64,000 nt of DNA from Acidobacteriaceae bacterium (lineage in GTDB: Bacteria; Acidobacteriota; Terriglobia; Terriglobales; Acidobacteriaceae), in the NCBI GenBank assembly GCA_027452245.1, contig DAIDGW010000182.1, positions 21,128 to 85,127 of the forward strand, given 5' to 3'. A program made the position numbers and the translations under genes. The notes below the pieces were generated by a model. The model was given only the letters and a program-made list of their open reading frames with translations. It did not search any database and had not been told where the DNA came from. Below, in pieces: positions 8,417-16,992 of this stretch; positions within the stretch are counted from its first letter, which is position 1, and every line of letters starts with the position of its first letter.

Positions 8417-9190
8417 TTGAGGGATGCTTTGCCACTCGAACAGTTGATTGCCGCTGCAACGTTCACCGGCGCGCGGGTTTCCGGGCTGATGGTGTTCTGC
8501 CCCTTCCTTGGCAGCAAGACGATACCCACCCAGGTGAAGGCGGCGCTGACATTCGTGATCACGCTGCTGCTGTATCCGCTGCGCGGACCAGTGCGTCTGG
8601 CCGCGAATCCGTGGTCGTGGGCCGGGATCGCGCTGAGTGAGGTGCTGATCGGGCTGCTGCTGGGACTGGCGGCAAATTTCCTGATGGAGGCTCCGGCGCT
8701 CGCGGGACAGGTCGTGGGCACGCAGATGGGATATTCCCTGGCATCGCTATTCGATCCTCAAACCCAGGCCGACACGCCTGTACTCGGCGAATTTCATCAG
8801 ATGGCAGCGCTGCTGATTTTCCTGCGTCTCGATGTGCATCACTGGATTCTTCGGGCGCTGACGCGCAGCTTCTCCTATCTGCCTCCGGGGGAAGCAACGG
8901 CAGCCTTGCCCGTGGTCAGCGGGCTGCTGCACGCAACCGGAGGAATTTTTTTGGCCGGAGTGCAAATTGCGGCGCCAGCGCTCATGGCGACCTTGCTGGC
9001 CGATCTCACGCTGGGATTTCTCGGCAAGGCGTCGCCACAAATGCCCGTGCTGTTTATCGGGCTGGCAGTCAAGAACCTGCTGGGTCTGGCAGTGATGATC
9101 ACAGTGATTGCGTACTGGCCGCAAAGCTTCGGCACACGCTTTGCAGAATCGATTGCGACCGGGGAGAAGTTATTGCACTTAGCGCATTGA
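8417..9190 (+). CDS. fliR: Flagellar biosynthetic protein FliR
   Basis: A 257-residue inner-membrane subunit of the export gate, single copy in the FliPQR complex. It has about six hydrophobic segments and the conserved stretches RVSGLMVFCPFLGSKTIPTQ, GLLLGLAANFLMEAPALAG and the DPQTQADTPVLGEF loop ('D...G..spvlg.f' in FliR). The start is a TTG, with GAGGA about 7 bases upstream; no ATG or GTG upstream gives a better N-terminus. It is followed by a 40-base gap and flhB. Confidence 0.93.
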   Translation: MRDALPLEQLIAAATFTGARVSGLMVFCPFLGSKTIPTQVKAALTFVITLLLYPLRGPVRLAANPWSWAGIALSEVLIGLLLGLAANFLMEAPALAGQVVGTQMGYSLASLFDPQTQADTPVLGEFHQMAALLIFLRLDVHHWILRALTRSFSYLPPGEATAALPVVSGLLHATGGIFLAGVQIAAPALMATLLADLTLGFLGKASPQMPVLFIGLAVKNLLGLAVMITVIAYWPQSFGTRFAESIATGEKLLHLAH

Positions 9191-9230
9191 AATTAGACGA
9201 AATACGAACCGATTCCGAACAAATCCGGTT

Positions 9231-10304
9231 ATGGCAGACCAAAGCAAAACCGAGCAGGCGACTCCCCGGCGGCGGCAGAAGGCGCGGGAGCAGGGGCAGG
9301 TGGCGCGCAGCCGCGATCTGATGGCGGGCCTGGCAACCATGGCCTCCGTGCTGCTGCTGGCCTGGCAGCTTCCCCGCGTAACCCTCGCATGGAAGGAGCT
9401 GTTACGGCGGGAGATGGATGAAGTTGCCGGCCATCCCGGACAGCTGTTACCTGTGTGGAGAAATGATTTAGGTGCGTTTGACGGAATTGCGATTGTGGCT
9501 GGATTGAGTTGGATGGTGGCAGTCCTGAGCGGGGTGGCACAGGGAGGGCTGGTGTTCGCTCCGTCTGCCTTGAGTCCAAAAATCGAGCGTCTGAATCCGG
9601 CATCGCGCCTGCAGCAGTTTATTTCTCTCAGCGCACTCAGCCGGATGCTGAAGTCGCTCCTGCCTACGTCTGTGATCGTCTATTTGGTAGTGGGACTGGT
9701 TGCACGCGATTGGATGAGATGGCCCTTGCTGCTGCACGCCAGCGCGCGGCAGCTTTCGTCGTTTGCAGGGCAACAGATATTCGAAGTGGCATGGAAAGCC
9801 TCGCTGGTGCTACTGGTCTGGGCGGCGGCCGATTACCTGCTGGAGCGACGGCATCACGAAAACGAGCTGCGCATGAGCCGCCAGGATTTGCGTGACGAGT
9901 TTAAGGAGAGCGAAGGCAATCCGGCGGTGAAGCAGCGAATCCGGCGGCTGCGGCGGCAGGTGCGGCGGCGGCAGATGCTCAAAGACGTCGAGCAGGCGAC
10001 GATCGTCGTGACCAATCCCACGCAGTTCGCCGTGGCCCTGAAGTATGGCCCGGAGATGGCAGCTCCGATCGTCGTAGCCAAAGGCCGCAACCTGCTGGCT
10101 GCCGAAATCAGAGACGTGGCCCGCTGGCACGGCATTCCGATGGTGGAGAATCTTCCGCTGGCGCACGCCCTTTATCGGGCCGTCGAAATCGGGCAGGCAA
10201 TTCCTGCAAAACTTTACACGGTCGTGGCCGAAATTCTGGCCGCCATCTGGCGTGCTCAGGCGCGGGCCGCAGCGTCGCCCAACCGCGCAGGAAGGAGTTT
10301 GTAG
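9231..10304 (+). CDS. flhB: Flagellar export switch protein FlhB (with NPTQ instead of NPTH)
   Basis: A 357-residue protein: N-terminal 'SKTEQATPRRRQKAREQGQV' signature (residues 5-24), four hydrophobic segments, and a cytoplasmic domain with the KESEGNPAVKQRIR linker (about 225-238). FlhB switches export from rod/hook to filament subunits by self-cleaving between Asn and Pro of NPTH. Here the motif reads NPTQ (residues 262-265; Gln codon CAG at 10023-10025), so the His that assists cleavage is absent while Asn and Pro are kept. The following FAVALKYGPEMAAPIVVAKG is otherwise standard. It ends 3 bases before flhA. Confidence 0.94.
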   Translation: MADQSKTEQATPRRRQKAREQGQVARSRDLMAGLATMASVLLLAWQLPRVTLAWKELLRREMDEVAGHPGQLLPVWRNDLGAFDGIAIVAGLSWMVAVLSGVAQGGLVFAPSALSPKIERLNPASRLQQFISLSALSRMLKSLLPTSVIVYLVVGLVARDWMRWPLLLHASARQLSSFAGQQIFEVAWKASLVLLVWAAADYLLERRHHENELRMSRQDLRDEFKESEGNPAVKQRIRRLRRQVRRRQMLKDVEQATIVVTNPTQFAVALKYGPEMAAPIVVAKGRNLLAAEIRDVARWHGIPMVENLPLAHALYRAVEIGQAIPAKLYTVVAEILAAIWRAQARAAASPNRAGRSL

Positions 10305-10307
10305 ACG

Positions 10308-12392
10308 ATGGCTGCCTTGGCATCGAGTGAAAGCGTGCTAACCCAGCCGAAGACCTCCACAGCGGAATGGATTATGCCGCTGGCGGCGGTGGGACTGATC
10401 TTTGTGATGCTGGTTCCGCTGCCCAGCTTTCTGCTAGACGTGCTGCTGGCCACGAGCATGACACTTTCGGTGCTGGTGCTACTCTCGGCTATTCAGATTC
10501 TTCGGCCCTCGCAGTTTTCGGTTTTTCCCAGCCTGCTGCTGCTGCTGACCCTGTTCCGCCTTTCTCTGAACCTGGCCTCAAGCCGGCGCATTCTGCTGCA
10601 CGGCAACGAAGGCGCCTCCGCGGCCGGACACGTAATCCAAGCCTTTGGGCAATTTGTGGTGGGAGGCAATTACGTTGTCGGATTCGTCCTCTTTATCGCG
10701 TTGATCGCCATTCAATACATCGTGGTCGCTCATGGCGCGGTACGCACGGCCGAAGTTACAGCCCGATTCACCCTCGATGCCATGCCCGGCAAGCAGATGG
10801 CCATCGACGCAGATTTGAACGCCGGCTTGATCAACGAAGCGCAAGCGCGGTCTCGGCGCGAACAGATCGCGCGGGATGCGGAATTCTATGGCGCCATGGA
10901 CGGGGCCGCGCGTTTCAACCAGCGCGATGCCATAGCCACCATTCTGATTACCGCCATCAACATCATTGCCGGATTTCTCATCGGGGTCTTTCAGCTTGAT
11001 ATTCCTTTTCGCGAGGCGCTGAAGACCTACACGGTGCTGACCGTGGGCGATGGCCTGGTCACGATGATCCCGTCGCTGCTGGTTTCAATGGCGGGGGGCA
11101 TGGTGGTCACCCGTGCCTCCTCGGATGCAACCCTGTCGATCGATGTGGGACGGCAGGTGCTGTCGCGACGGCGTCCGCTGATGATTGCCGCAGGCGTGAT
11201 GCTGGCGCTCGCGGCGATTCCCGGGCTGCCCAAGTTTTCCTTCCTGCTGCTTTCGGCTGGGGCGGGCTTTTTGGCATGGCGCGCTCCCAAGCTCAGCGCC
11301 GCCACGGACCCAGCAGGGGGCGGCACGGCAAAGGATGCGAAAGACAAGAAAGCCGCGAAAGATTCGGTCGAAGAGCTTTTGAAGCTGGATGAACTGAGCC
11401 TGGAGGTCGGTTACGGACTGGTGCCGCTGGTCGACCAGAACCAGGGTGGGCAGTTGCTAGCCCGTGTGAAAGCCCTCAGGCAGAACCTGGCGCAGCAGTT
11501 GGGATTCATCGTTCCTCCCGTGCACATCACCGACAACGTGCGGCTCAAGGCACGCGAGTACGTTATCGCGCTGCGCGGGGTGGAAGTGGCGCGCTGGGAG
11601 ATGCACCAAGACCAGATGATGGCCATCAGTTCAGAAAGTACGCCGCGTCCGCTGGCGGGCACTCCAACCAAAGAGCCGGCTTTCGGGGTCGCGGCATTGT
11701 GGATTCCGCAGTCCCTGCAGAACCGGGCACTGACCTCGGGATATGCGGTAGTCGACCAAGCTTCCGTGCTCGCGACCCATCTGGCGGAGGTCGTTAAGCA
11801 ACACGCTCACGAATTGCTGACGCGCCACGAAGTGAAGCGCTTGCTCGACCGTATGGCCGAAAGTCATCCCAAACTGGCTGAAGAGCTGGTGCCGAAAATT
11901 CTAAGCCTCGGGGAAGTGCAGAAGGTGCTGCAACAACTGTTGCGGGAGCAGGTCTCGATTCGCGATCTCTCCACAATTATGGAGACCCTGATTGACGCGG
12001 CCGGGGTGAACAAGAATCCTGTGATGCTCGTCGAAGCCGCACGGCAGGCACTGGGACGCGCCCTAGTCCACCCTCTGCTCGCCGAAGGTGGCGGCCTGCG
12101 CGTGGTCACGCTCGACCACGGCTTGGAAGACGAGTTGGGACGCGCCCTCGTCGCCCCCCCCTCGACGACGGGAGGCGTACTTCAGCTTCCATTCGCCCGC
12201 CGGATTGTCGAGGGACTGCGCCGACTCGCCGGGGAGCAGTTGCCGGTCGCTAGTCCGGTTTTGCTGTGTTCCACTCCCGCGCGTTATCACCTGAAGCGGC
12301 TGCTGGAGCCGTTTGTGCCCAAGATTGTAGTGCTCTCTCCACTGGAAATTCCGCCCCTGGTGGAGGTGCAGTCCATCGGAGTTCTGAAGTGA
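10308..12392 (+). CDS. flhA: Flagellar biosynthesis protein FlhA
   Basis: A 694-residue protein of full family length that forms the nonameric ring under the export gate; it docks substrate-chaperone complexes and carries ions. The N-terminal half has eight hydrophobic segments with the family landmarks FPSLLLLLTLFRLSLNLASS, FVLFIALIAIQYIVVAHGA, ARFTLDAMPGKQMAIDADLN and GDGLVTMIPSLLVSMAGG. A Lys/Asp-rich linker (about residues 340-360) leads to the cytoplasmic domain. The start is the ATG 3 bases after flhB. flhF and flhG, often found directly after flhA, are absent here; the sigma factor follows after 77 bases. Confidence 0.97.
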   Translation: MAALASSESVLTQPKTSTAEWIMPLAAVGLIFVMLVPLPSFLLDVLLATSMTLSVLVLLSAIQILRPSQFSVFPSLLLLLTLFRLSLNLASSRRILLHGNEGASAAGHVIQAFGQFVVGGNYVVGFVLFIALIAIQYIVVAHGAVRTAEVTARFTLDAMPGKQMAIDADLNAGLINEAQARSRREQIARDAEFYGAMDGAARFNQRDAIATILITAINIIAGFLIGVFQLDIPFREALKTYTVLTVGDGLVTMIPSLLVSMAGGMVVTRASSDATLSIDVGRQVLSRRRPLMIAAGVMLALAAIPGLPKFSFLLLSAGAGFLAWRAPKLSAATDPAGGGTAKDAKDKKAAKDSVEELLKLDELSLEVGYGLVPLVDQNQGGQLLARVKALRQNLAQQLGFIVPPVHITDNVRLKAREYVIALRGVEVARWEMHQDQMMAISSESTPRPLAGTPTKEPAFGVAALWIPQSLQNRALTSGYAVVDQASVLATHLAEVVKQHAHELLTRHEVKRLLDRMAESHPKLAEELVPKILSLGEVQKVLQQLLREQVSIRDLSTIMETLIDAAGVNKNPVMLVEAARQALGRALVHPLLAEGGGLRVVTLDHGLEDELGRALVAPPSTTGGVLQLPFARRIVEGLRRLAGEQLPVASPVLLCSTPARYHLKRLLEPFVPKIVVLSPLEIPPLVEVQSIGVLK

Positions 12393-12469
12393 ACTGACGT
12401 CGTTGACCTGTCTGCAACTTTGTCGGCACTCCGGGACGCAACGAGGTTTGTTGAGACACGAGGTCTCTC

Positions 12470-13258
12470 ATGAGCAGAAATACCGCCCAGGCGTACACCA
12501 CATGGCAAGACAAGGAAGAACGCGATCGCATTCTGATGGAGCAACTGCCCCAGGTGCGCTTTCTGGCCCGCCGCATTCACGAACGCCTTCCCCGGCACGT
12601 GCCCCTCGAAGATCTGGTACATGCCGGAGTAATTGGACTGATCGACGCGCTGAACAAGTTCGATCAATCCAAGCATGTGCAGTTCGGCTCTTATGCAAAA
12701 TTCCGCATTCGCGGAGCGATCCTCGACAGCCTGCGCGAAATGGACTGGGGTCCGCGCGAGCTGCGCCGGAAAGCGCGGGGGGTCGAAGAGGCTCATCGCA
12801 AGCTGAGCCTCGAACTGAGCCGCGCGCCCACGGAAAACGAAATGGCCATCGAACTGAGAATGGGGCTCGAAGAATTTCAGCAGTTGCTGGGTGAACTGGA
12901 CAGCCTGGAGATCGGCAGCCTGCGCGTCGAGTCGCCATGGGACGGAACCGAAGAGGATTTATGTGAATTCCTTCCTAACGCTCCCGAGGACACCCCCTTC
13001 TTCCTTTGCCTGCGGTCAGAGATGAAAGATCTGCTGGCGCGCCTCATTGCCGAACTGCCGGAAAAGGAGCAGCAGGTATTGGCCCTGTACTATTTCGAAG
13101 AACTCACGATGAAAGAAGTTGGAGCGGTGTTAGGCGTGGGAGAGTCACGCGTGTCCCAAATCCATTCCTTGGCCGTCATGCGGCTTCGCTCGCGATTGGC
13201 TGAATTGATCCCTCTAGGTGGAAGCATGGCCCGGGCCGCATCGCCCGGCGGAGATTGA
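12470..13258 (+). CDS. fliA: RNA polymerase sigma factor for flagellar operons (FliA/WhiG family)
   Basis: A 262-residue sigma-28-type factor that directs transcription of late flagellar and chemotaxis genes. Region 2 (QVRFLARRIHERLPRHVPLE, then DLVHAGVIGLIDALNKFD and FGSYAKFRIRGAILDSLREM) and the D-W-x-P-R stretch are diagnostic of FliA/WhiG rather than sigma-70 proper; region 3 follows (AHRKLSLELSRAPTENEMA), and region 4 has LPEKEQQVLALYYFEELTMK then EVGAVLGVGESRVSQIHS. No anti-sigma factor FlgM gene is seen in this window. The gene lies between flhA and fliM, which hints that the sigma factor is made with the export machinery it serves. Confidence 0.93.
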   Translation: MSRNTAQAYTTWQDKEERDRILMEQLPQVRFLARRIHERLPRHVPLEDLVHAGVIGLIDALNKFDQSKHVQFGSYAKFRIRGAILDSLREMDWGPRELRRKARGVEEAHRKLSLELSRAPTENEMAIELRMGLEEFQQLLGELDSLEIGSLRVESPWDGTEEDLCEFLPNAPEDTPFFLCLRSEMKDLLARLIAELPEKEQQVLALYYFEELTMKEVGAVLGVGESRVSQIHSLAVMRLRSRLAELIPLGGSMARAASPGGD

Positions 13259-13292
13259 TTACTAGATCTTGAACATATCGAAAGGTTGCTGT

Positions 13293-14291
13293 ATGAAAGT
13301 TCTGAATCAGGAAGAAATCGATGCTATGGTGCGGGCGGCGCGCAGCGGAGCGCAGACAGAAGCGCGCGCAGAAGCGGGACGGTCAAGGGCAATTGCCTGT
13401 GAACGCTGGGATGCCCGACGGGCGGGACAAATCGGGCGCGAGCAACTGCAGGCCATCAATCTCCTTCACGAGGGATTTGCCCGTAACCTGACGAATTCGC
13501 TGGGAGCCTATCTGCGTGTCGTATTTGCAGCTACGCTGGTGTCTGCCGAACACCTCAGCTACCGCGAATTCCTGCAGCGCATGCCGGAGATGACCTATCT
13601 CTCATCGTTGCGTCTGGAGCCGCTCGGCGCCCAGGGCGCTCTGCAACTGGATCTGAAGATTGCGTTTCCCATGATCGATCTGCTGTTAGGCGGCCAGGGA
13701 AGTAGTGCCGGGACGGCACGCGAAATTACCGAGATTGAAGAGCAGATTCTGGAGAGTGTAGCTCGCATCGTCTGCCGCGAATTGGGCACGGCATGGCAGG
13801 CACTCCCGGTTGAAGTGTCATTCGACCAGAGGCTCGCATTAGCGGAAGCGCAACGTCTTATGCCTCCAGAGGAGAAGATCCTGTCTCTCAGTTTTGAGGT
13901 CACTCTATCCGACACGCACGGCGGACTTCACGTTGCGTTGCCCGCGTCTGTTTCCAATGCGCTGCTACGGAAGATCTCTGCTGACTGGAGCTACCAGAAA
14001 CCACGGAACCGTACGGATTCGCGGGAACATTTGATGCGAACCTTGCTGGATTGCCCGTTCCCAGCCGAACTCGGAGCTCACAACTTGCGTTCTCGAGTGC
14101 GTGAGCTGAGTGAACTGGCGCCCGGATCTTTGCTGCTGTTTGCGCGGCATGTTGAACAGCCCGCGTCGCTGCTGATTGCGGACGTGGAGATGTTTCAGGC
14201 AGTTCCCGCCCGTTCTGGGCGCCAGCGATCGGCGTGGTTGCTAGATCGCTGCGGTAACTCGCGAACCGAAATCAGGAGAAATAAGCTATGA
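13293..14291 (+). CDS. fliM: Flagellar motor switch protein FliM
   Basis: A 332-residue C-ring protein that binds phospho-CheY and links FliG to FliN. The start is set at ATG 13293 (AAAGG about 8 bases upstream) because the product then opens with MKVLNQEEIDAMV, the CheY-P-binding 'LSQ.EIDAL' peptide; an in-frame TTG at 13269 is less likely. The middle domain (AINLLHEGFARNLTNSLGAY; FPMIDLLLGGQGSS; ITEIEEQILESVARIVCREL) is typical, and a SpoA domain ends the protein (GAHNLRSRVRELSELAPGSL). The stop overlaps the next gene by 4 bases. Finding fliM after the sigma factor, away from fliO-P-Q-R, is unusual. Confidence 0.92.
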   Translation: MKVLNQEEIDAMVRAARSGAQTEARAEAGRSRAIACERWDARRAGQIGREQLQAINLLHEGFARNLTNSLGAYLRVVFAATLVSAEHLSYREFLQRMPEMTYLSSLRLEPLGAQGALQLDLKIAFPMIDLLLGGQGSSAGTAREITEIEEQILESVARIVCRELGTAWQALPVEVSFDQRLALAEAQRLMPPEEKILSLSFEVTLSDTHGGLHVALPASVSNALLRKISADWSYQKPRNRTDSREHLMRTLLDCPFPAELGAHNLRSRVRELSELAPGSLLLFARHVEQPASLLIADVEMFQAVPARSGRQRSAWLLDRCGNSRTEIRRNKL

Positions 14292-15133
14292 GTGATGCCG
14301 GGCAAAATTCGGAAGAATGGCTAGCCTACGTCCAAGCCTGGGCGAGCGCTGTAGCTCAGACATTGAAACAGATTGCAGGCTCAGCCATGTCCTGCCAATT
14401 GCAGACCCAGCCTCCGACGGAGCTAGCATCCACCGACGACAATCATCTTTGGTTTTTGTGCACAGTTGCGGGAGGGTTGCGCGGCGAATTGAGCTTGCGA
14501 ATGGACTCTACCTCAGCTTTCCGTGCTGCCCGGATTTTCATGAGCCTGCCGCTCGATGCCGCCGCTGCCACTGATATGACTGCCGAGCACAGCGAGGCTG
14601 TGCTGGAATTGCTTAGGCAGTTTGCGGGCCGGGCGGCCAGCGCCCTGAAGCCGGGCTGGGGCGAAGTCCAGTTGCGCGTTGAGGCAGTTCGGGGCGCGGC
14701 TTCCTGGGCATCCTCGTCCACCTGCTGGCTCGCCACTGGCTCGGAGCCGCAACCGATCTATATCGAATTGCGCTGTAGCGCAGCACTGATGAACTCTCTG
14801 GGAGCACAAAAAAAAGAAATTTCTCCTGCGCAGGAAGCACCAGCAAATCCAGTGGCCCCGGCGACGGCAAGCGATTCCAAACCCGACCAGGCGAAGCTCG
14901 CGCTGCTCATGGATGTGGAATTGTCACTTACATTACGATTTGGCGCACGGCGCTTGCTGCTCCGCGAAATTCTGGAACTGAGTCCGGGAGCCGTGGTTGA
15001 ACTCGATCGGCAGGTTCAGGAACCAGTTGACATGCTGCTCGATGGGCGGCTTGTGGCCCGAGGGGAAGTCGTGGTGATTGAGGGCAACTTCGGATTGCGG
15101 GTCACGGAATTGGCGCCGTCAGGAGCCATCTAA
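14288..15133 (+). CDS. FliN/FliY-like motor switch protein (long form)
   Basis: A 281-residue protein. The last 75 residues form a clear FliN SpoA domain (LLMDVELSLTLRFGARRLLL, then LELSPGAVVELDRQVQEPVD, LLDGRLVARGEVVVIEGNFG, LRVTEL). Residues 1-170 are a separate domain with an amphipathic start (WLAYVQAWASAVAQTLKQI) and a beta-rich part; this could be a CheC/FliY-like module but I see no CheC phosphatase motif (D/S-x3-E-x2-N), so it is unassigned. An Ala/Pro linker (about 175-200) joins them. It overlaps fliM by 4 bases. With the short gene at 6729 the cluster encodes two FliN-type proteins; this one keeps the canonical 'LSPG.VVELD' turn and is likely the main C-ring FliN. Confidence 0.85.
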   Translation: MSDAGQNSEEWLAYVQAWASAVAQTLKQIAGSAMSCQLQTQPPTELASTDDNHLWFLCTVAGGLRGELSLRMDSTSAFRAARIFMSLPLDAAAATDMTAEHSEAVLELLRQFAGRAASALKPGWGEVQLRVEAVRGAASWASSSTCWLATGSEPQPIYIELRCSAALMNSLGAQKKEISPAQEAPANPVAPATASDSKPDQAKLALLMDVELSLTLRFGARRLLLREILELSPGAVVELDRQVQEPVDMLLDGRLVARGEVVVIEGNFGLRVTELAPSGAI

Positions 15134-15135
15134 TC

Positions 15136-16011
15136 ATGGCGACCGCGATTCTCCGACATCCCCTTCATTCTTCGTTATGGCAGAACCTGCGCCGCCGCAT
15201 AAGTCTTCAGATCTTTCCGCGATGCGCACGAACGGATTGCGCTGCGGGTCAGTTGGTTCGGAACCGCTTCCGGACCAGAGGCTCGGCGATAACATGGCAG
15301 GGCTCCTGGTACTGCAATCCGGAGTGTCTGGAGCGGGCGCTGGTGGACGCGCTGCCTGAGATGGCATCGATTCCGCGGAATCAGTTTATGGTTCCGCACC
15401 GCATTCCTCTGGGATTACTCCTTCTCTCCCGGCAGCAGCTCACCCCGGAACAGCTGCGCACAGCACTAGCCAAACAGCGCGAGGCCGGTCATGGCAGGCT
15501 GGGAGAATGGCTGCAGCGGTTGGAATTTGCTGATGAGGGTCAAATTACGGCAGCTTTGGCCCGACAATGGAGTTGTCCGGTATTGCGCAGCAGTTCTCAG
15601 GTCCGAGTGGGGAAGATTCCTCATATTCCTATTCCTCTCCTCAAGGCATTCCAGATGTTGCCGGTGGATTTTGTTCCGGCAACAGCGACCCTGCATATCG
15701 CATTTGTGCAGGGCATTGACTATTCCATGCTATATGCGATTGAAAAGATGCTCAGTTGCCGCACGCAAGCATGCCTGATGTATCCCAGTGGCCAGCGCCG
15801 CAGCTTTGAGGAAATTGCTTCCCGGCCTTTCGCCAACGACGTTGTTTTTGATGGGATAACCGGCCCCGCGGAATCAGCTCGCATCATTCGCAGCTATGCC
15901 GTCCGAACTGGCGCCACCGAATTACGGATGGTTCGATGCCGCGACTATCTGTGGGCGCGTATGCAAGTACATGGCCGAGACTCCACCGATCTGGTACTGC
16001 GCTCAATTTAG
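15136..16011 (+). CDS. MshEN/GspE-N-like protein with N-terminal Cys pairs, last gene of the flagellar cluster
   Basis: A 291-residue protein starting 2 bases after the fliN-like stop. Residues 30-64 hold C-x4-C and C-x3-C pairs (C30, C35, C60, C64), possibly a zinc knuckle. Residues 91-114 and 121-144 form two 24-residue repeats (PLGLLLLSRQQLTPEQLRTA plus LAKQ; RLGEWLQRLEFADEGQITAA plus LARQ) separated by six residues. They follow the MshEN pattern RLG-x2-LL-x2-G-x-L-x4-L-x3-L-x2-Q known from c-di-GMP-binding type II secretion/pilus ATPases, though the first Arg is Pro and both mid-motif Gly are replaced. The rest of a GspE-N-like domain follows (IPLLKAFQMLPVDFVPATAT). No ATPase domain is present. 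Inference: a regulator tying c-di-GMP to flagellar work. Confidence 0.7.
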   Translation: MATAILRHPLHSSLWQNLRRRISLQIFPRCARTDCAAGQLVRNRFRTRGSAITWQGSWYCNPECLERALVDALPEMASIPRNQFMVPHRIPLGLLLLSRQQLTPEQLRTALAKQREAGHGRLGEWLQRLEFADEGQITAALARQWSCPVLRSSSQVRVGKIPHIPIPLLKAFQMLPVDFVPATATLHIAFVQGIDYSMLYAIEKMLSCRTQACLMYPSGQRRSFEEIASRPFANDVVFDGITGPAESARIIRSYAVRTGATELRMVRCRDYLWARMQVHGRDSTDLVLRSI

Positions 16012-16022
16012 AAAAAATATGA

Positions 16023-16044
16023 AGCCCCTCGTTTTCGAGGGGCT
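16023..16044. terminator. Bidirectional intrinsic terminator
   Basis: AGCCCCTCG (16023-16031), TTTT loop, CGAGGGGCT (16036-16044): a perfect 9-bp stem. On the minus strand it is followed by TCATATTTTTTC, a good U-tract for the ompA-like gene; on the plus strand it closes the flagellar cluster 11 bases after the last stop, with only a weak T content. Confidence 0.8.
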
Positions 16045-16104
16045 CTGTTCTGGAGGGACTTCGAGGCTTGCAGCCGCTGATCCCGAAGATTTGAGAAAAC
16101 TTAC

Positions 16105-16992
16105 TTACTTGGGTTGTTGCTGCTGATCCGTTGTAGTTGCAGGCGCAGCAGTGTTGCTGGAGAGCTGTTCAAGATCGTTCTTCAGCAGGCTGATCTCGAC
16201 GCGTCCTCCGCTGACGTGCTTTGTCTTGCCTGTGGTGGCCTCGGCGCCGGGCGCCGGAGCGTTCCCCATGCCAACCAGGTAAATCCGATAGACCGGAATG
16301 TCATGGTTCAGTACCAGATAACGGACGACAGACTCGGCCATTTTCTGTGAAGTCGAGATTGCCGTCTGTCCGCGACCGGAAGAGAATCCCTGAACTTCGA
16401 TGATGTAGCCGCGCTGGCCTTTTACCGTGTTCGCCATATCGTCCAGAGCATCTTTGGCGTTCTTGCTGAGGACCGTCTGTCCCGGACGGAAACGAATTTC
16501 GGTCTGATTCGAAGCCTTGTACTGGTCGATGTTGCTGACCACGGTTTCGACTGTCTGGATGCGCTGCGTGGCCTGTTGAGCGGTCTGCTGCGCCTGATTG
16601 GCTTTGTTGCCCGCGTCAATCGCGTGCTGGTCGGCTTCATTCGCTTTGTCCGAAGCGAGCTTAATGCCGGCCTGCGCGCGCTCGTCAGTGTCTTTAATGG
16701 CTTTGCTGTTCGCGGAGGTCAGCTCGTCGAGTTCGTTCACGCGATCGCGGATCGGCCCCGTTTGCCGCTGAACATACTTTTTGCGGGCAAATGGATTGAG
16801 GTGTCCCCAGAAACCTTCGCGAGAAGGTGGCTGCAGCGGTTGCTTGCCAGTAGCGCTCGTGTCGGAACTGGTCGACTGCGATTGACTCGCGGTTGGCTGC
16901 TGGTTTTGATCCTGGGAAGTAGGAGTCTGCGCAAGAGCCGGCAAAGCAAGAATCGCGGCCAGTGGCAGAGCAACGAGAATGCGGCTGTTCAT
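16105..16992 (-). CDS. OmpA-family outer-membrane/periplasmic protein
   Basis: A 295-residue exported protein. The start is ATG at 16992, 7 bases after GGAGGAAG, giving a clean signal peptide (MNSRILVALPLAAILALPAL, cleaved near A-Q). After a Gln/Ser-rich segment, residues about 85-165 form a long helix with repeated KA-x-x-A patterns (KANEADQHAIDAGNKANQAQ), like a coiled coil or Lpp-type helix. The C-terminal 110 residues are an OmpA-like fold (EIRFRPGQTVLSKNAKDAL; VQGFSSGRGQ; SQKMAESVVRYLVLNHDIPV; GRVEISLL). The Asp and Arg that hold diaminopimelate in OmpA domains seem to be replaced (GFS for HTD, QKMAESV for 'RA..V'), so peptidoglycan binding is doubtful. Convergent with the flagellar cluster. 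Confidence 0.85.
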   Translation of the reverse strand: MNSRILVALPLAAILALPALAQTPTSQDQNQQPTASQSQSTSSDTSATGKQPLQPPSREGFWGHLNPFARKKYVQRQTGPIRDRVNELDELTSANSKAIKDTDERAQAGIKLASDKANEADQHAIDAGNKANQAQQTAQQATQRIQTVETVVSNIDQYKASNQTEIRFRPGQTVLSKNAKDALDDMANTVKGQRGYIIEVQGFSSGRGQTAISTSQKMAESVVRYLVLNHDIPVYRIYLVGMGNAPAPGAEATTGKTKHVSGGRVEISLLKNDLEQLSSNTAAPATTTDQQQQPK

